The notes under the pieces: model-generated
What the model saw: only the letters and a program-made list of their open reading frames with translations
What the model was told of the DNA's origin: nothing
The model's database searches: none
Source of the DNA: Blastocatellia bacterium UBA7656
Lineage (GTDB): Bacteria > Acidobacteriota > Blastocatellia > UBA7656
Reading direction: 5' to 3'
Length of the DNA: 64,000 nucleotides
Assembly: GCA_002483445.1 (NCBI GenBank)
Contig: DLHY01000054.1
Location: 140,830-204,829 of the forward strand
Shown: piece after piece, positions 38,378-46,421 of the stretch
Layout of the letters: each line of letters starts with the position of its first letter
Numbering within the stretch: position 1 is the stretch's first letter
Position numbers and translations under genes: made by a program

Positions 38378-38673
38378 TTACAGCGGTATGCAGATGTATG
38401 AACAGATTGAATACATCAGGAGCGCGACCTTCTCATTAACACCGCGATTGATCGCGGTGAAAAAACGAGAGACCTCAACCCTAAACTGTTTTAACAGTTT
38501 TTCTGCCCGCGCAGATGTAATATCTGCGCGCCTGACGACCAGCCGACGAATTAAAGATCGGTGGAGGGAAACTGTTAAAACAGTTGTCTGTCCTCCGCAC
38601 ATTGTCTAACACCGCGATCAATCGCGGTGTTAATGAGAGAGTTTCCTGTTCATCCATTTGAATGCCGCTATAA
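38378..38673. repeat. nested-palindrome element, copy 2 (MITE-like)
   Basis: The ends TTACAGCGGTATGCA and (inverted) TTATAGCGGCATTCA flank CTCATTAACACCGCGATTG...GCGGTG at 38432-38459 and its inverse at 38609-38637, plus AAACTGTTTTAACAGTTT and its inverse. It fills the 344-bp gap between the Dop-like and Pup genes and ends about 20 bp before the pup ribosome binding site, so it may affect pup expression or mRNA processing. Confidence 0.8.
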
Positions 38674-38691
38674 CTTTCACTCGACCCTCAC

Positions 38692-40314
38692 TCACTGCAC
38701 TGCTTGCGCCATACTCTCTTCGCTTTGCGCTTCGAGCGCGTCGAGCAATTCATCGAGCGTTTCACTCGCTTCGAATGCGCTTTCCGTCTCCGCTCTTGTC
38801 ATTCCGAGAGGGTTCGCCATTTCAAACCTGCGATACCTTGCGCGAAACCTCTGAGCCTCGACGCGAAATCTGATCTCATCCCAATCGACATCATCGATAG
38901 CATCACGCTCGACCGAGCGGAGCAGCATCGCTCTCGTCCACGCTCGCGTGTCTTCGGGCGGACTCACGGTGAAATGCTCTATGCGGTCATCATTGATGAC
39001 GCGCTCTACCAGCCCGCCATGCTCGTAAGCCCAGTAAAGCCCCTCTTCTTCATCGAGGCTCGAATAGAGATGATCAAGGTGCTTTATCTCCGGCGAATCC
39101 CAATTTAATTCCGGTCGCTCCGCGATGACCTGCTCAAGAATCGATCTCTTCAACACCCAGTCGAGCCTCGACGTGAGCGCGTCAAAATCTTTCGCCGCGA
39201 GTTTGAGCAAAGTGTCTTCCCACAGCGCGATGATTTCTTCTGCGCGCGGAACCGCTCCGTCGCAAGCGCCGCTCGCGACAAACTCCTTCGCTTCTTCGAG
39301 GAAGAGAAGCTGAAGCTCGACCGCCGTGAGTTTCTTTCCCGAAGTCATCGCTGCGCGGGTTTCAAGCCAGGGGTCGTGACTCCAACGGGTGAGCGATTCG
39401 ACCGGATCATCGAGCATCAGATTCACATTCACCCGTCCGGCTTCGATCATCGATAAAATGATCTGCATCACGCCGACCTTCAGAAGCGTCGCCACGTGGC
39501 AGAGCGTGTTGTCGAAAAAAATCACATGCAGACGGGCCATCTCTTCCATCTCGCCGCAAAGAGATTCGTCTCGGCTGTTGACTATCGGGCGATTGCTCGT
39601 CGTCTGCGATCCTACGAGCCGCTCGAAGAAATCAGCGCGCTGCGACAACTGAAACTCGACATCCGCAGCGCCGTTTTCGCTTCCCACTTTGCCCTGGCCG
39701 GTGTAGACGATGCTCGACGCCTGAAACGAGGCGAGATAGAGCATGTGGTGAATCCGTCGATGAAAGATGTTGTCCCACGCCCGACGGCTGATGAGAAAAT
39801 TCAAATGGCTTCCATAAGAATTGCCCCTGCCGTCGCTGTTGTTGGCCAGCAGTTGCAGCTTCTGGCCTCGCGGCAATTTTTCATTCGCCGCCCGCATCGC
39901 GCGCTGCGATATTCTGAGCAGCGCGTGCCAGCACGCAACCCAGTCCCACGCGCTTATGACTTCAGGCAGGCAAAGCTCAAGATGCTCAAGATCGATGTAA
40001 GCGCAGCCGCCGTTCGAAGGCAGATATTTCCGCCCCCAGTCCTGCGGATTGAATGAGACTCTCGATGCGGAGCCGTTTTGTCCTGCGCCGAGCGCGCGCG
40101 AGCGTTGGCACATTTCGCAATCGCACGCCATAGTGCGCGAACGCTCTTCGCCGGGAAGACCATCGATTTCACTGAGCGCGGCCCGCGAGGCTTCGAAGGT
40201 CGTCCCGCCTCGCGCTTTTCTGCCGAGTATGAAATTTCCAAGCTCGATGTCTCCGCCGCAAAGCTTCTGAATCACTCCGTTCGCTTCTTTTCTTTTTCCG
40301 TTCTTCTTCATCGA
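38692..40314 (-). CDS. Dop/PafA2-like protein (Pup deamidase/depupylase candidate)
   Basis: A 540-residue divergent member of the PafA/Dop family. The N-terminal GGDIELGNFILG corresponds to the GxExxYG metal-binding motif, and NSDGRGNSYGSHLNFLISR corresponds to the family's NxDSxGxSYGxHENYL. A Cys-rich insert (CDCEMC) at about 65-75 is unusual. Dop proteins hydrolyse the terminal Gln of Pup to Glu and remove Pup from substrates. ATG 40314 follows AGAGGAAATCG. The position between the ARC-type ATPase and Pup is that of dop in actinobacteria. I assign Dop from position and because the other copy is closer to PafA; the reverse assignment is possible. Confidence 0.75.
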   Translation of the reverse strand, partial: SMKKNGKRKEANGVIQKLCGGDIELGNFILGRKARGGTTFEASRAALSEIDGLPGEERSRTMACDCEMCQRSRALGAGQNGSASRVSFNPQDWGRKYLPSNGGCAYIDLEHLELCLPEVISAWDWVACWHALLRISQRAMRAANEKLPRGQKLQLLANNSDGRGNSYGSHLNFLISRRAWDNIFHRRIHHMLYLASFQASSIVYTGQGKVGSENGAADVEFQLSQRADFFERLVGSQTTSNRPIVNSRDESLCGEMEEMARLHVIFFDNTLCHVATLLKVGVMQIILSMIEAGRVNVNLMLDDPVESLTRWSHDPWLETRAAMTSGKKLTAVELQLLFLEEAKEFVASGACDGAVPRAEEIIALWEDTLLKLAAKDFDALTSRLDWVLKRSILEQVIAERPELNWDSPEIKHLDHLYSSLDEEEGLYWAYEHGGLVERVINDDRIEHFTVSPPEDTRAWTRAMLLRSVERDAIDDVDWDEIRFRVEAQRFRARYRRFEMANPLGMTRAETESAFEASETLDELLDALEAQSEESMAQAVQ

Positions 40315-40369
40315 TTTCCTCTCAGAAAAAGTGGCGCAAGCTGGCAAATCGCGCTACATCAACGACTCA

Positions 40370-42058
40370 TCACGCAGCGTTGAGGTGGAGATACGGCCTT
40401 GCAATCTTGCGCTGAACCGGCTCGACGCTGACCACGCCCACGCTTCGCGGCAGTGCGGTCAGATGAGCGTGACAATTTTCAGGGGCCAGAGCGCCCGCCA
40501 GACTTTCGAATTCACTGGCGATTGCGGTCATCAAATCGGACAGATGCAAACCTGAAGACCCCTCTTCGATTTCGCGCTCGCCGGAAAGATTGGCCGCCGC
40601 TTCGACTATGTTTTCGATTGAGGCTCCGCTGACGAGATCCGATGCGCGAACAACGCGGCGATTGCCGTCGCGGAAAATAATCGTGGCAAGTTCGTTGTCG
40701 CTGTTGGGGGAATAAATTTTCGCCACCGCTGCCTCGATCATTTCCAATCGAGCCGACTGTTGATTTTGCCCCTGGCGCGTGTAAACTTCGCGCCCGTCCA
40801 CATGCTTTGCGAATATCTCTCGCGCAGCTTTTGCGTCCGGTCTCGGAACTTCAAGCACCAAATCGCCGAGCCTTCCGGGTCTGAGCAGCGCGGGATCGAT
40901 TGTGTCGCGGCGATTGGTCGCAGCTACGACCATTATGTTGCCGCGATCCTCCATCCCGTCGAGTTCAGCCATAAGCGCAGGCATCACGCGATCATCGATG
41001 TTGTTGATCGAAGAGCCGCGCACCGCGCCTATGGAATCGACTTCGTCGAAGAACATCACCACAGGCACTTCCGGTTCTTCGCGTCCCATCTCGCGAGCTA
41101 TGCGGAAGGCTTCGCGATACTGCCGTTCGCTTTCGCCATACCACATGCTTTTGAGGCTGCCGGGAGTGATATTCATAAACCGCACGCGGTTCGAGCGCGA
41201 AACTTCTTTGAGCCAGTTGGCCAGAGCTTTGGCGATCATCGTCTTGCCTGTGCCGGGAGGCCCGACGAGTAGCACCGATTTTTTCTGTCGCAGACGATAC
41301 TTGCGCGCTATCTCCGGGTGATGGATATGAAGCTTGAGCGAGCGCAACAGATTTCTGATCTGGCTGCCCAGTCCGCCGATGTCGTCGAAAGTGATGTCGG
41401 GAATCTCTTCGAGTAAGAGCGAACTGTTTTGCGCCTGCTCGATCTTTTCAAAGGCCACAAGCGCACTATGATTCCATCTGACGAGATCGCCCTGCTTCAA
41501 CTCCGTCCGAGCGAGTTGACCCGACGGCCACACAACCTTCTCTTCATCGCGGTGCTTGATCACTATTCGCCCGTCCCCGGTATGGCGATCAAAGGAGGCG
41601 ACTTCTCCGGCGTCGTGAAAACGAGCGGACTTGCCAATAACGACATTGCGCTCGCCGTTAAGGAGAACCTCATCGCCCACCTGAAGCGAGTAGGGATCGA
41701 CTTCGTCGCCGATCCTCACGATGCTCCACACATTTCCCTGCGCGACCATGGCCGCCTGCGAGTCGCCCATCGGCGCAAGGCCGAGAAAGACAGCCGGATA
41801 CCAGGGCGGCGAGGTCAGCTTTTCGAACATCGCTTCGAGTTGCTGCTGATGCTCCTGCGCTTCATCGAGGCTCGCGCGCCAAGTGGTTATCTGCTCGATC
41901 AAAAACCGGTCGAGTTGCTCGGCGGTCTCAACAGCATGAGAGCGGATATAGCGGGCGAGACGAATTTTCTCTTCGAGGGTTTCAGCGCCCTCACCCCCGG
42001 CAACCAGCCGATCCAGCAGGTAAGGAATATCGGTTTCCAGTCTCAATGGTCTCGACAT
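40370..42058 (-). CDS. arc: ARC/Mpa-type AAA ATPase
   Basis: A 562-residue hexameric unfoldase candidate. An N-terminal coiled coil (about 25-75) would capture Pup, followed by tandem OB-like domains (85-215) and an AAA domain with TFDDIGGLGSQI, Walker A GPPGTGKT near 267, Walker B VVMFFDEVDS near 333 and the sensor AATNRRDTIDPALLRPGRL. This is the ARC/Mpa/PAN layout. The C-terminus is RPYLHLNAA, lacking the GQYL-type motif that docks Mpa on the 20S proteasome. No proteasome genes lie nearby, so a proteasome-independent unfolding role, or a different protease partner, is likely. It sits 54 bp downstream of the JAMM gene, joining the ubiquitin-like and Pup-like halves of the locus. Confidence 0.87.
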   Translation of the reverse strand: MSRPLRLETDIPYLLDRLVAGGEGAETLEEKIRLARYIRSHAVETAEQLDRFLIEQITTWRASLDEAQEHQQQLEAMFEKLTSPPWYPAVFLGLAPMGDSQAAMVAQGNVWSIVRIGDEVDPYSLQVGDEVLLNGERNVVIGKSARFHDAGEVASFDRHTGDGRIVIKHRDEEKVVWPSGQLARTELKQGDLVRWNHSALVAFEKIEQAQNSSLLLEEIPDITFDDIGGLGSQIRNLLRSLKLHIHHPEIARKYRLRQKKSVLLVGPPGTGKTMIAKALANWLKEVSRSNRVRFMNITPGSLKSMWYGESERQYREAFRIAREMGREEPEVPVVMFFDEVDSIGAVRGSSINNIDDRVMPALMAELDGMEDRGNIMVVAATNRRDTIDPALLRPGRLGDLVLEVPRPDAKAAREIFAKHVDGREVYTRQGQNQQSARLEMIEAAVAKIYSPNSDNELATIIFRDGNRRVVRASDLVSGASIENIVEAAANLSGEREIEEGSSGLHLSDLMTAIASEFESLAGALAPENCHAHLTALPRSVGVVSVEPVQRKIARPYLHLNAA

Positions 42059-42078
42059 CGTTTCAACTCCTCTGGCAA

Positions 42079-42107
42079 ACAGTTTTCAGTTTCCAGTTTT
42101 CAGTTTT
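42079..42107. repeat. heptamer array (CAGTTTT)
   Basis: Four direct 7-bp units of CAGTTTT/CAGTTTC occupy the gap between the JAMM and ARC-type genes. No inverted partner is visible here, but the same unit forms a double array 1 kb away at 43146-43285. Confidence 0.7.
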
Positions 42108-42112
42108 CGTCC

Positions 42113-43129
42113 TTAACGAACTATATAAACCCCGCGCGGCTCCACTGCTCCGCGCCGCCACCCGAAGGCTGAGAAAGTCACCTCATCAGTCGCCGTGTCG
42201 TTTGCGACCAGCGCGATTGAATGCGCGCCGGGAAAAATCGTCCGGTGAAGATGGCGATCATGCGCGCTGAAGAACTCGCTCGCCATCGCGCATTTCTGCT
42301 GCCTTTCGACGGGACACTCCCTGCACCACTCGCGCACAGGATGCGAATGCCACCAGCCCAGCATGATTTCTCCGCGTCGGCGAAGTTCGATGGCCGCTCT
42401 AACCTCAGTCCACACTTCAGGAGTGAACTTGAGCGAAGTGAGATCGGCTTCAGCATCGCGCGCAGGTATCTGAGCCGTGACTTCGAGAAAAATCTCTCCA
42501 GCTTCCCGGTCGCGACGCAGATGGCCGATCAAAATTCCGCCCGTCTCTTTCGCTCCGGCCTGACGGGTGATCGCGCTGGCTTCTTCGAAGACCTGGCGCG
42601 GGATGAAAACCGGCGCGTCTTCTTTGCGAGCCTCGCCCATCAGGTCGGAGTTTTCCATAAACAGTCCGAGCGAAGATTCTATGATATTCAAAACAGGCGC
42701 GACCTCTTCGACTGTGAATTGAAGCCCCGACGCTTCCGGCTGCTCGATTTCTTTCTGAGGAAAAGCCGCGGCGACATAATGAATATTTTCGCCCTTGGCG
42801 AGCCTGCCTTTCTCGATGAACGCCGTCGATGCCTGAAGCGCCAGCCTGTGAAAATAATCGGTTGTGAAATCCGTAGCCGCGCCTCTCGAACCGTTGATCG
42901 CCAGATTGACGCGGAAGCCGTCAAGCAGAGGCTCGCCGACTTCGCGGTGCCAGACGGGATCAATCGAAAGCACGCGGGCCGTTTCGCCGTCGGAAAGCAG
43001 ACCGCTTCTGAGCGCCGCAAACTTCGCCCACTCCTCGGCAGGCTCCCAATCGACTATGATCTCCGCCCGCCCGACAGGTGTGTTGTCTTCGCGGAACAAC
43101 TCAAGGACATACTGATACTCGTTCGACAT
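42113..43129 (-). CDS. JAMM/MPN metallopeptidase (deubiquitinase-like)
   Basis: A 338-residue protein. Residues 1-170 form an unassigned N-terminal domain. The C-terminal JAB/MPN domain has the zinc-binding set: a Glu in KETGGILIGHL near 193, WWHSHP near 257-262 and SAHD after an insertion, which fit E-x(n)-H-x-H-x(n)-S-x2-D. The stretch between HSHP and SAHD contains three cysteines (REWCREC...QQKC), which may bind a second metal. Such peptidases process ubiquitin-like precursors or remove them from targets. The gene lies between the modifier gene and the ARC-type ATPase. It may trim the terminal Gln of the neighbouring ubiquitin-like protein. Confidence 0.85.
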   Translation of the reverse strand: MSNEYQYVLELFREDNTPVGRAEIIVDWEPAEEWAKFAALRSGLLSDGETARVLSIDPVWHREVGEPLLDGFRVNLAINGSRGAATDFTTDYFHRLALQASTAFIEKGRLAKGENIHYVAAAFPQKEIEQPEASGLQFTVEEVAPVLNIIESSLGLFMENSDLMGEARKEDAPVFIPRQVFEEASAITRQAGAKETGGILIGHLRRDREAGEIFLEVTAQIPARDAEADLTSLKFTPEVWTEVRAAIELRRRGEIMLGWWHSHPVREWCRECPVERQQKCAMASEFFSAHDRHLHRTIFPGAHSIALVANDTATDEVTFSAFGWRRGAVEPRGVYIVR

Positions 43130-43145
43130 GATTCGTCTCTCTTCA

Positions 43146-43285
43146 CAGTTTTCAGTTTTCAGTTTTCAGTTTTCAGTTGCAGAAGCCGACTGAAAACCGA
43201 TGACTGACAGCCGGGAGTCAGCAAGAAGAAGAGAACCGCTGGCCCAGTTCCCGGCTGGAAACTGAAAACTGAAAACTGAAAACTG
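43146..43285. repeat. inverted heptamer arrays (CAGTTTT / AAAACTG)
   Basis: Five CAGTTTT units (43146-43178) and four AAAACTG-type units (43256-43285) face each other across 77 bp. They fill the gap between the ubiquitin-like gene and the JAMM gene and could fold into a hairpin. Confidence 0.78.
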
Positions 43286-43286
43286 G

Positions 43287-43568
43287 CTACTGCCCAGCAT
43301 CGATATTAGGTTGCAGCACGACGTTGTCGCCGTTTTGAAGTGCGTCGCCGATTAGCTCGGAAGAGTGCAGGTGACGGCCCTCGCGTTCGAGCCGCGCCTG
43401 ATAGGTCAGCGGCCTTCCGCCGACATCGTTTTTCGGCAGGCTCATCTGCGAGAGCAACCCCTGGATCAACTCTCCTACGGTCGCGTCAGTCGGAAGGTTG
43501 CTGACGTTGTGAGTCTTCTGACCCGAAACGTCGCTCACCTGTATGCCGATTCCATTTTGCTTTTCCAT
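43287..43568 (-). CDS. ubiquitin-like beta-grasp modifier
   Basis: A 93-residue protein, MEKQNGIGIQVSDV to NIDAGQ. The predicted order is beta-hairpin (IQVSDVSGQKTHNV), helix (TVGELIQGLLSQM), short strands (LTYQARLEREGRHL) and a last strand (DNVVLQPN), which is that of ubiquitin/YukD-like proteins. ATG 43568 is chosen for GGAGG 9 nt upstream; the frame extends to 43811 but that part is basic and lies within the preceding gene. The tail ends in Ala-Gly-Gln, so removing one residue would expose a Gly suited to E1 adenylation. The neighbours are E1, E2, RING-like and JAMM genes. Confidence 0.8.
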   Translation of the reverse strand: MEKQNGIGIQVSDVSGQKTHNVSNLPTDATVGELIQGLLSQMSLPKNDVGGRPLTYQARLEREGRHLHSSELIGDALQNGDNVVLQPNIDAGQ

Positions 43569-43590
43569 CCTATTTAACCTCCGTCTGTTT

Positions 43591-44463
43591 TCACGAAGCA
43601 TAAGCTTCGAGTTCTTCTGCGTGTTCTTCGAATCCTCCCATTGCCAGATACTGGCGGGCGAGGAAATCGTTTTCGAGCGAGCGCGTCTCGCGGGCGCACA
43701 GCGCGCAGGCAAGCGAGAGAGCCGCAAGCGCGCGATCAATCTCCATTGATCCCGGCGCGGAATCGAATCTCGCTTCGAATCGAATGGTTGATTGATCTTC
43801 TTCTTCTTCAACCGCTGCGCGAGCCATTCTCAACTCGGCGGATGCTCTGAGGAGCAGCGCGCCGAGCGATTGACGCGAGAGAAGCGAGAGACCGCGCGCG
43901 CGCATGATCTCGGTCGAGATCGAAACGCCTCCGCGCGCTTGCTCGATCAACGCCTGATGAAATCCGTTGCGCGCTTCGAGATTGACGACCAATTTTCCGC
44001 CATCGCGCTCCGTAAAAGCCCATCCCGCCTGACTGCACAGCGAGGGGAGGCTTGCGCGATTCGTCGAGATGATCGACAGACTGTGGGGGCCATCATCGCG
44101 CAAGCCTTCTGCGAGGGAGAGAGCTTCTTTCAATGCGGCGCAGGTTTCGGTCAATCGAGTTGCCGCATCGATTTCATCCGTGAGCGCGATCTCGGCGCGC
44201 AATCGCGTATGCGGGCCTACGAGCGCGAATTTCGCGCCGCCGTTCAGTTGCGCGTTGAGCGCGAGCAGACGCCAAAGGTCGCGGCCTTCATCTATCCCGT
44301 GAAGCGGGGCGTCAAAAAGCAGCCAGTCGTCCGTCAGGCGCGCGCTTGCCGGGATTCGCCTGCCGTTTGCCAGCGCGAATTTCCAGCTATGCCTGCCCGA
44401 AGGCTCGACGAACCCGGCGACCGCGCGAAGCGATTCGAGAATGAGTTTTTCCTGCGATTTCAT
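43591..44463 (-). CDS. unknown protein of the ubiquitin-like operon
   Basis: A 290-residue soluble protein without a family I can name. It appears to contain two similar halves. One has DLWRLLALNAQLNGGAKFAL followed by TRLRAEIAL and a helix with CAALKEAL; the other has QSLGALLLRASAELRMARAAV, STIRFEARF and LAALSLACALCA. This strand-helix spacing recalls YbjN/type-III-secretion-chaperone-like folds, which bind unfolded or partner proteins, but that is speculation. It starts 9 bp after the E2-like stop and ends 22 bp before the modifier's start, so it is certainly part of the operon. It may be an adaptor between E2 and modifier or a substrate receptor. Confidence 0.65.
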   Translation of the reverse strand: MKSQEKLILESLRAVAGFVEPSGRHSWKFALANGRRIPASARLTDDWLLFDAPLHGIDEGRDLWRLLALNAQLNGGAKFALVGPHTRLRAEIALTDEIDAATRLTETCAALKEALSLAEGLRDDGPHSLSIISTNRASLPSLCSQAGWAFTERDGGKLVVNLEARNGFHQALIEQARGGVSISTEIMRARGLSLLSRQSLGALLLRASAELRMARAAVEEEEDQSTIRFEARFDSAPGSMEIDRALAALSLACALCARETRSLENDFLARQYLAMGGFEEHAEELEAYAS

Positions 44464-44472
44464 GGCGACTGC

Positions 44473-45027
44473 TTATCCTGCTTTCTCTATATCGAATTCG
44501 ATCTCGCGCCGCTTGAGCGGGCGGCAGTCAATCGGAAACCTGTGCTGATTCAATCGCGCCCACGCGCAGGCATCCGGGTTGAGCGCGTCATCTTCGCGCA
44601 TCGTCACCTTGTTGTAGGTGATGATCTCGAAGCACTGATACAAAATATCGACGAGCGATGCGCCCGGATCGAGTCGGCCCACGCATATCACCGGAAACGA
44701 ATCGCTGATGTTGGGATGAAACACATTGCGCGGCCCCAGCCACGTCAACACCTCGAAGGGATTGGCCCGTCGCAGATAATCAGACGGGAACCATATTCCG
44801 ACTTCGAAGAAATCCGATTCTCTGATCGCTCCATCTCTGTCGCGAACGAGTCCCTTGCAGCGAAACTCAGCGATGTATCGCTCTACTGTCGGCCATCCCA
44901 TCGGATACAGCCTTATGAGATCGCTCGAATCAGCCAGCGCCATTCCTTCTTCGTACTGGCGACGGAGAAAAGCCTCGAACACCCGGTCATGTTCGGCTTC
45001 AATCATTTTCTGCGTTGCTTCCTGCAT
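44473..45027 (-). CDS. E2-like ubiquitin-conjugating enzyme
   Basis: A 184-residue protein. The centre has VFHPNISDSFPVICVGRLDP: an HPN motif at 104-106 followed nine residues later by Cys115, close to the eight-residue spacing of classical E2 enzymes (HPN then ICL). The following LVDILYQCFEIITY matches the E2 helix, and the N-terminal EVGIWFPSDYLRRANPFEVLTWL matches the E2 sheet. Cys115 would carry the modifier as a thioester. GAGGAAAACG precedes ATG 45027. The neighbours are E1 upstream, and an unknown protein and the modifier downstream. The fold call is from motif and context; the match is good for a bacterial E2. Confidence 0.8.
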   Translation of the reverse strand: MQEATQKMIEAEHDRVFEAFLRRQYEEGMALADSSDLIRLYPMGWPTVERYIAEFRCKGLVRDRDGAIRESDFFEVGIWFPSDYLRRANPFEVLTWLGPRNVFHPNISDSFPVICVGRLDPGASLVDILYQCFEIITYNKVTMREDDALNPDACAWARLNQHRFPIDCRPLKRREIEFDIEKAG

Positions 45028-45052
45028 AACGTTTTCCTCAGAAGTCAGAAGC

Positions 45053-45133
45053 CAGGAGGTGACAGGGAACAGGTGACAGGTTACAGAATGGGAGATTCCC
45101 CGCCTGTCACCTGTTCCCTGTCACCTGTTCCCT
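45053..45133. repeat. inverted array of 14-bp (double heptamer) units
   Basis: GGTGACAGGGAACA-type units face CCTGTCACCTGTTCCC-type units with a short spacer, in the 233-bp gap between the E1-like and E2-like genes. The rest of that gap (45134-45260) holds no recognisable feature. Confidence 0.72.
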
Positions 45134-45260
45134 TCACTGACCACTGCGCGTTTATGACAACACACTTTCGAATCGTTCTTTTGTCGTTTCCTGATCATCA
45201 CCTGCGGCGCGAGGGATTAGCCTTTTTTTCGGCTCACTTGCGCCGCCCGTTTGTTTTCGA

Positions 45261-46328
45261 TCACACTCGATCATCAACGATTTCATAATGATTTTCTCTT
45301 CCATCACTGCCCACGCTGACGATATCGCCGATTCTTAATCCCAGGCGGCGAAGATTGATTGGCCTCAAAGCACGGGCCTCGAGTTTTTCCGCGAGATCGA
45401 AACCTGCGGCCATCATCGTCCGCCCGCACCCGCATCTCCGCGCCGCCGCGCTGAGTGAGCAGTAAAGATGAAGCATCTTCTTTGCGCGCCCGCACCCGCA
45501 GGTCAATCTCTTCACGAAAGGTTTGCTCTCAAGCCGCGCATAAGCCGAGTCGCTGTTTGCCGCAAGCCCTAAGAGATCATCTGTCGTCGAGCGGTCGAGA
45601 CGAAGAGATAGCTCTTCGATACGCCACATCCGATGATCGAAGCGACAACGCGGATTGCGACCAAACCGCGTTACGTAATGATTGTGATGCGCGGCATCGA
45701 TCAGCGCCTGATGGTTTGAAAAACTCACGTCGCCCGCCAGTATCTTCCGGCACTCAATGGCCTGAAGCGATGCGGCCATCGCGCCCAGACTCGAAGGAGC
45801 GTTGGTCGGCGCGATTTTTTGCGCCTGACACGGATAAGCCTGTTCGAGCAAAGCGTAATCGCCGTTGTCCCACGCGCATTCCAGACACGCCGCGTCAGGG
45901 CTGGGAACATACAGGTTGATCCGCGCAAGAAGCCCGTCTGCCTGCACGCCCGCATCGATTAGCGGGAGACCGAGCCGCCACGCTAACTGATTGACGCTTT
46001 GCCGCGCGATGCGCGAATCGAGACAGGCCAAAATCACATCGCCCCGCATCGCGCCCACCTGCACGCGCTCAACCGCGTCGGTGAAAAAACGAACTTCAAG
46101 CGCAGGATTGATTTTCTTCAATCTTCGAGCCTGAACCGCCGCTTTACTCTTTCCCACATCGCGCAAGGTGATATCCTGCGAGCGGAGATTCGTCGCCTCA
46201 TAAAAATCTTTATCGATCAAAGTCACTCGCCCGACTTCAGGCATACGCGCAAGATGCGGCGCGAGGTGCGAGCCGATGTTGCCGCCCGCGCCGACGACGA
46301 TGACCGTCTTTGATGAGTCCCTCTTCAT
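45261..46328 (-). CDS. ThiF/E1-like activating enzyme
   Basis: A 355-residue protein with the adenylation domain of E1/ThiF/MoeB proteins: the nucleotide-binding loop VVGAGGNIGSHLA at about 10-22, LIDKDFYEATNLRSQ (compare E1 DxDxxxxxNLxRQ), VGKSKAAVQ and ACLDSRIARQSVN. Cysteines follow in ACLEC and in YPCQAQ, the latter a candidate thioester Cys. The C-terminus has more cysteines (TCGCG...CSLSAAARRCGCG), which could form a zinc ribbon. The enzyme would adenylate the C-terminal Gly of the ubiquitin-like modifier and pass it to the E2-like protein. ATG 46328 is set by GGAGGAG 7 nt upstream. Confidence 0.85.
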   Translation of the reverse strand: MKRDSSKTVIVVGAGGNIGSHLAPHLARMPEVGRVTLIDKDFYEATNLRSQDITLRDVGKSKAAVQARRLKKINPALEVRFFTDAVERVQVGAMRGDVILACLDSRIARQSVNQLAWRLGLPLIDAGVQADGLLARINLYVPSPDAACLECAWDNGDYALLEQAYPCQAQKIAPTNAPSSLGAMAASLQAIECRKILAGDVSFSNHQALIDAAHHNHYVTRFGRNPRCRFDHRMWRIEELSLRLDRSTTDDLLGLAANSDSAYARLESKPFVKRLTCGCGRAKKMLHLYCSLSAAARRCGCGRTMMAAGFDLAEKLEARALRPINLRRLGLRIGDIVSVGSDGRENHYEIVDDRV

Positions 46329-46350
46329 CTCACAACTCCTCCGAAAAGGT

Positions 46351-46370
46351 ACAGTAGGCTGCCAGCCTGC
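46351..46370. repeat. short hairpin between RING-like and E1 genes
   Basis: AGTAGGCTG faces CAGCCTGCT with almost no loop. It lies in the 93-bp gap 46329-46421. GCAGGC/GCCTGC hairpins of this sort occur again at 55645-55661, so they may belong to a dispersed repeat. Confidence 0.4.
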
Positions 46371-46421
46371 TGTTTCTCCAATTTTCATGCTTTCCGCGCG
46401 TGAACAGGCTGGCCGACGCTT

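Noticed and set aside
43792..45288. A 498-codon + strand open frame opposite the E2-like and unknown genes
   Set aside because: The minus-strand genes have ribosome binding sites, tight operon spacing and an E2 motif; the + frame is Arg/Gln-rich with none of these.
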